Assembly: GCF_014333585.1 (NCBI RefSeq)
Contig: NZ_JACSCW010000003.1
Location: forward strand, 558,001 to 622,000
Direction: 5' to 3'
Source: Hymenobacter sp. BT188
Lineage (GTDB): Bacteria; Bacteroidota; Bacteroidia; Cytophagales; Hymenobacteraceae
DNA: 64,000 nt
Shown here: positions 60,759 through 64,000 of the stretch, one piece after another
Numbering within the stretch: position 1 is the first letter of the stretch
Layout of the letters: each line of letters opens with the position of its first letter
Notes under the pieces: generated by a model
What the model was told of the DNA's origin: nothing
Databases searched by the model: none
The model's input: the letters and a program-made list of their open reading frames with translations, nothing else
Position numbers and translations under genes: made by a program

Positions 60759-60790
60759 AAGAGCCCTACTTATTCATAAGTAGGGCTCTT
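60759..60790 (+). terminator. Strong hairpin in a 268-base gap
   Basis: A 14-bp perfect stem (AGAGCCCTACTTAT / ATAAGTAGGGCTCT) with a 4-base loop is followed by TTTT on the plus strand. No plus-strand gene precedes it. It may terminate the leftward symporter transcript despite the weak T run on the minus strand. Confidence 0.5.
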
Positions 60791-60864
60791 TTACTTTTTC
60801 AATAAAGCAAGAACATGCTTGGCGTTGCTTGCAGCAGCAAATTGCAGTTAAAGGTTGTAGGTTA

Positions 60865-62280
60865 TTAGCGCGTATGCTGAGCTAAGGCGCTGTCTTCCTC
60901 AGCGAGGTCTTCAATAGGTTCGGCTACGTAGTTGTCTACAAATTCACCTTCCCAACGGGCTACCACGGCTGTTGCCAGGCAGTTACCGATTACGTTCACA
61001 GCGGTGCGGGCCATATCCATGAGGGCATCGATGCCCAGGATGATGAATACCGGCCAGGAGGGCAGGTTGAAGGAGGCCACTGTCGCCAGCAGAATTACGA
61101 GGGAAGCGCGCGGTACGCCCGCCACGCCTTTGCTGGTAAGCATCAGCGTAAACACCATTACCAACTGCTGACCAAAGCTCAGCTCCACGCCCGCCGCCTG
61201 CGCCACGAATACGGCCGCCAGCGAAAGATAAAGTGTGGTGCCATCAAGGTTAAACGAATAGCCAGTCGGCATTACGAAGGCCACAATACGGCGCGGCACC
61301 CCGATGCTTTCCATCGCTTCCATGGCCCGTGGCAAAGCAGCCTCCGAACTGGTGGTAGCAAAAGCAATGCTCACTGGCTCGGCGATAGCCTGCACGAAGC
61401 GCTTGATTGGGATACGGGCAATAAATGCAATGGGCACCAGCACAAGCAATATAAAGGCAATGAGTGCCACATAGAGGGTGAGCAGCAGCTGGAACGCGTT
61501 GAATAGGGGCGCAAAGCCCATTTTGCCCACCGTATAAGCCAGCGCACCACCTACACCCAGGGGGGCAAATATCATAACCACGTTAGTGAATTTGAACATC
61601 ACTTCCGACAAGCTTTCCATCACTTCCAGCATTGGCCGGCGATGCTTGCCGTGCACCATGGCCAAACCAATAGCAAAAATGATAGCGAACACAACTACCT
61701 GTAACACTTGCCCTTCGGCTACCGACTTGGCGATGTTTTCGGGGAAGATGTGCAGAATGATGTCGGAGGTAGACTGTTCTACGGTCTGGAGCTTCTCACT
61801 CGTATCGGCCCCGGCCTGGCTGATGCCAACACCGGCTTTGCTTATATTAATGGCTGCCAGGCCGATGAATAGCGCAAATGTGGTAACAACCTCAAAGTAC
61901 ACCAGGGCTTTAATACCCATTTTGCCCACTTGCTTCAAATCGGCGTGGCCGGCGATGCCTACAACCAATGTGGCGAATACGAGGGGAGCAATAATGGTTT
62001 TCACCAAGCGCAGGAACACGTCGCTGAGCACCTTCAGGCTTTGGGCGAAAACCGGGTAGTCATTACCAATTTCGGCCCCCACAAACATGCTAACTACTAT
62101 CCAGAAGGTAAGCGAGCGGCGCTGATACCCATACACTACCAGCGCGGCCAGTGCCAGCCAGCGGGCTATGCGGGGCACGGCGAGTGGCAGCGCCACCATA
62201 TTATAAGCTGATAGCACGGTGAGCACAATGGCCACCAGCGACAAAATTAAAATGAGCGGAACAATGCGCGAAAACTTCAT
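60865..62280 (-). CDS. Dicarboxylate/amino acid:cation symporter (DAACS)
   Basis: The 471-residue transporter matches the GltP/DctA family: VFLRLVKTIIAPLVFATLVVGIAG, the serine-rich ATTSSEAALPRAMEAMESIGVPRRIVAFVMPTGYSFNLDGTTLYLSLAAVFVAQAAGV hairpin with NLDGTT, and TSKGVAGVPRASLVILLATVASF. It imports C4-dicarboxylates or Glu/Asp with H+ or Na+. A perfect -7 element TATCTTTG lies upstream. A motif copy at 61560-61571 is translated as MIFAPLGVGG. Confidence 0.93.
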   Translation of the reverse strand: MKFSRIVPLILILSLVAIVLTVLSAYNMVALPLAVPRIARWLALAALVVYGYQRRSLTFWIVVSMFVGAEIGNDYPVFAQSLKVLSDVFLRLVKTIIAPLVFATLVVGIAGHADLKQVGKMGIKALVYFEVVTTFALFIGLAAINISKAGVGISQAGADTSEKLQTVEQSTSDIILHIFPENIAKSVAEGQVLQVVVFAIIFAIGLAMVHGKHRRPMLEVMESLSEVMFKFTNVVMIFAPLGVGGALAYTVGKMGFAPLFNAFQLLLTLYVALIAFILLVLVPIAFIARIPIKRFVQAIAEPVSIAFATTSSEAALPRAMEAMESIGVPRRIVAFVMPTGYSFNLDGTTLYLSLAAVFVAQAAGVELSFGQQLVMVFTLMLTSKGVAGVPRASLVILLATVASFNLPSWPVFIILGIDALMDMARTAVNVIGNCLATAVVARWEGEFVDNYVAEPIEDLAEEDSALAQHTR

Positions 62281-62314
62281 GCAGGATAGGGTAGGGGTTA
62301 CCGGGGATTGTCAG

Positions 62315-62322
62315 CAAAGATA
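62315..62322 (-). promoter_or_regulatory. Probable -7 element (TATCTTTG) of the DAACS gene
   Basis: On the minus strand TATCTTTG matches TAnnTTTG exactly, about 35 bases before the ATG. A TTC, not TTG, lies at -33 spacing. Confidence 0.4.
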
Positions 62323-62376
62323 AGTTTTCAGGCAACAGTTGAAGGGTTTGAGTACTGCGCAGTTTATTAATCGTGT

Positions 62377-62389
62377 TGGGGGGCTTTTT
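62377..62389 (-). repeat. Half copy of terminator-type motif
   Basis: TGGGGGGCTTTTT lies between the divergent DAACS and epimerase genes and has no inverted partner. Confidence 0.55.
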
Positions 62390-62428
62390 ATACTGCGCTG
62401 CATCGCTGATTTTAGCGCTGTATAAAAG

Positions 62429-62436
62429 TAGCTTTG
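62429..62436 (+). promoter_or_regulatory. Probable -7 element (TAGCTTTG) of the epimerase gene
   Basis: TAGCTTTG matches TAnnTTTG, 46 bases before the ATG at 62482. Confidence 0.35.
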
Positions 62437-62481
62437 CGCTTGGTCGTGCCATGCTGGCGGCCTGTTCCCAATATCCTTCCT

Positions 62482-63528
62482 ATGCTCTGGACCATCGAAA
62501 CGCGTGAGCTGCCGCTGCGCTATACCTGGAAAATATCGCGCAACGCCTCCACTGCCAAAACTAACCTGCTGGTGCGGGTACAGCAGGAAGCTGGCGGAGC
62601 GGTAGGTTGGGGAGAAGCAGCGCCCAACGTGCGTTATGGCGAGTCGCCGGAAGGATTACAAGCAGAGTTTGAGCAGTTAGCCGCCAAAGGATTGAGCTAC
62701 GTAACATCGCTGGATGAGCTAATAGAATTTTTAGAGCATCACTCCGTAGCGCACGCCCTGAGCTTTGCCTTGGAGTCGGCCTACATACACTGGCAGGCTG
62801 CGCACACGGGGCAGTCGGTGGCAGCGGTGTTGGGTTTGCCTGAGCCAGCCACATCAGTGCCCACTGCTCTGACATTGCCCATAATGCCCCCCGGCGAGGT
62901 TGCGGCCTTTATTCAGGAGCAGGATATGGGGCGGTTTTCTATCCTTAAAATAAAAGTAGATCAAGCTAGCGGCTACGAGCTGCTGCGCGAAGTGACGCGC
63001 GCGCTCCCAGGGCGCCAACTCATTATCGACGGCAACGAAGCCTGGACGGATGCCGACGCGCTGTTGCAGTTTCTGGAAAAAATCGCCCCCCTGCCCGGTC
63101 TCGCGGTTCGGTTGCTGGAGCAGCCCCTGCCCGCCGCCTGCACCGACCACTACCGCTACCTGCGCGCCCGCTCGCCCTATCCCGTTTTCGCCGACGAGTC
63201 GGTAACCAACGACGCTGATTTTGCAGACATCGCTCAGCAGTTTCACGGTGTGAATATGAAGCTGATGAAAGCCGGTGGCTACCGCAACGGATTGCGCCTA
63301 CTCAATCAAACCCGCGCCCACGGCCTCGACACGATGATCGGCTGCATGGTTGAAACGACGCTAGGCATCTGGGGGGCAATTCAGGTAAGCAGCCAGGCGC
63401 AAGTCTGTGACTTGGATGGGTTTATCATTATCCGCGACGAGCCGTTCGGGCTGGTGCAGGAGAAAAACGGCCTGCTCAGGGCTCAAACGGCCGTGCCTGA
63501 TCTAAGTAAGGCTATAGTTGCGCACTGA
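62482..63528 (+). CDS. Dipeptide epimerase (enolase superfamily)
   Basis: The 348-residue product is a member of the muconate-lactonising subgroup: KIKVD (Lys156/158), metal ligands Asp183 (DGNEAW), Glu213 (LLEQPL) and Asp238 (FADES), and the second base Lys260 (NMKLMKAGG). Ycj-type L-Ala-D/L-Glu epimerases have this set; the exact dipeptide specificity is unproven. A role in recycling murein peptides or in dipeptide catabolism with the local peptidases is inferred. The ATG at 62482 is chosen by homology. Motif copies are at 62884-62893 (IMPPGEV) and 63370-63380 (GIWGAIQV). Confidence 0.9.
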   Translation: MLWTIETRELPLRYTWKISRNASTAKTNLLVRVQQEAGGAVGWGEAAPNVRYGESPEGLQAEFEQLAAKGLSYVTSLDELIEFLEHHSVAHALSFALESAYIHWQAAHTGQSVAAVLGLPEPATSVPTALTLPIMPPGEVAAFIQEQDMGRFSILKIKVDQASGYELLREVTRALPGRQLIIDGNEAWTDADALLQFLEKIAPLPGLAVRLLEQPLPAACTDHYRYLRARSPYPVFADESVTNDADFADIAQQFHGVNMKLMKAGGYRNGLRLLNQTRAHGLDTMIGCMVETTLGIWGAIQVSSQAQVCDLDGFIIIRDEPFGLVQEKNGLLRAQTAVPDLSKAIVAH

Positions 63529-63568
63529 CACATTTTTGCCTTTATATAATTATTTAACAAGTTGCCTA

Positions 63569-64000
63569 CTAGCCAAATACATACCAGCGGAACGCTATTG
63601 TATTAACAGCATAACTGCCGGCCATGCTGAGCAAAACCGATAAGAAGGCCCGCCAAATTGCCCCTGGCCAGCTAAGCTCAAAGGCGTGCTTGCCGATAAA
63701 AATCATGTAAAGTATTCCGACGACGACCTGCAAGCTGCTATTAAGATAAGTGCTAGCGGAAGCTTTCACATCCGCTAGCCATATCACCAATAAGATCACG
63801 ACGGAATAGAGGTTGGCCGCGGAGCCGATGATTACGTGGACAAAGAACGATTCAGCATAATTGACGCCGCGGCTGCGGTACACCAGCCACGTAAAAAACG
63901 AGTACATGGGCAGTGCCAGCAGCAACCACCACAGGTTGTAGTATTTGCCCAGGTAGTGAAAGTACTGCACCATGCGCGCCAGTTCGGCGGGCGGCACACG
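63569..64000 (-). CDS. Membrane protein, DUF3667-like C-terminus (partial)
   Basis: The stop is at 63569 and the frame runs off the window end with about 143 residues. Four helices are seen (WWLLLALPMYSFFTWLVY, FFVHVIIGSAANLYSVVILLVIWLA, LQVVVGILYMIFIG, AFLSVLLSMAGSYAVNTIAFRWYVFG). The NYAESFFVHV segment resembles DUF3667 membrane proteins of Bacteroidota, whose N-terminal zinc ribbon would lie outside the window. It is convergent with the epimerase gene. Confidence 0.65.
   Translation of the reverse strand, partial: RVPPAELARMVQYFHYLGKYYNLWWLLLALPMYSFFTWLVYRSRGVNYAESFFVHVIIGSAANLYSVVILLVIWLADVKASASTYLNSSLQVVVGILYMIFIGKHAFELSWPGAIWRAFLSVLLSMAGSYAVNTIAFRWYVFG

Noticed and set aside
60759-60790. 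Hairpin as the end of an unseen plus-strand small RNA
   Set aside because: No promoter or conserved-looking sequence precedes it on the plus strand; kept only as a low-confidence terminator.
1-64000. CRISPR array, transposase, integrase or phage gene
   Set aside because: No regularly spaced direct repeats and no transposase, recombinase or phage protein motifs were found; the many C-run repeats are too irregularly spaced for an array.

Overview
The window looks like chromosome of a Cytophagales/Bacteroidota bacterium, most likely Hymenobacter or a close relative; this is inferred from gene content, not from a database match. Pointers are a Por/T9SS C-terminal sorting domain protein, DUF2911, DUF2461 and DUF892 proteins, a PIG-L (LmbE) protein with a large C-terminal extension, an M61 peptidase, TAnnTTTG-type -7 promoter elements and almost no Shine-Dalgarno sites. 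No phage, plasmid, insertion sequence, CRISPR array or rRNA operon was seen. There is one tRNA gene, tRNA-Leu(CAG).

Layout. 1-6162: end of an unknown gene, then a complete RND tripartite efflux operon (adaptor, pump, TolC). 6423-12225: a DUF892 ferritin-like protein, an alkyltransferase-like protein without the acceptor Cys, a receiver-only regulator with a NarL-type histidine kinase and a membrane protein, then xseB and xseA. 12383-16760: tandem M13 lipoprotein peptidases. 16897-27762: small lipoprotein, cyclophilin, manganese catalase, S1/P1-type zinc hydrolase, amidohydrolase, acyl-CoA-binding protein, CDGSH protein, acetyltransferase, deoxynucleoside kinase, DUF2461. 27936-33396: a decayed copy and an intact copy of a T9SS cargo protein with a MOSC gene between them. 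33618-44627: LmbE-like protein, PAP2 phosphatase, sodium:solute symporter with a tiny membrane partner, DUF2911, ExbD-like orphan, MsbA-type ABC exporter, TonB-like protein, second symporter. 44762-48691: an exporter operon (TolC, HlyD, ABC membrane domain) with no ATPase domain. 48878-64000: metallo-beta-lactamase-fold hydrolase, beta-barrel protein, MFS transporter with M61 peptidase, methyltransferase, two PAP2 phosphatases on either side of the tRNA-Leu, a large GAF protein, two lipoproteins, a dicarboxylate/amino-acid symporter, a dipeptide epimerase and a truncated membrane protein.

The most striking signal is not a gene. A short G/C-run motif with core GCCCCCC recurs throughout the window on both strands, in intergenic DNA and inside genes. 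One form, AATTTTGCCCCCCAG, occurs singly about 30 times and inside genes is translated as LPP, FAP(Q/H/L) or GGK/GGN according to frame and strand. A second form, AAAAAAGCCCCCCAG, occurs singly or as inverted pairs that make at least nine rho-independent terminators, one of them a perfect palindrome with 26-base arms. Single copies within genes plus inverted pairs used as terminators is the pattern known for DNA uptake sequences of Pasteurellaceae and Neisseriaceae. That makes a genome-wide iterated motif, possibly for uptake, chromosome marking or a self-propagating micro-repeat, the main hypothesis.

Functionally, the genes are mostly envelope biology: export and efflux (RND, MsbA-type, the HlyD/TolC set, MFS), lipoproteins, T9SS cargo, secreted peptidases and their likely downstream functions (dipeptide epimerase, symporters), lipid-phosphate phosphatases and oxidative-stress proteins.
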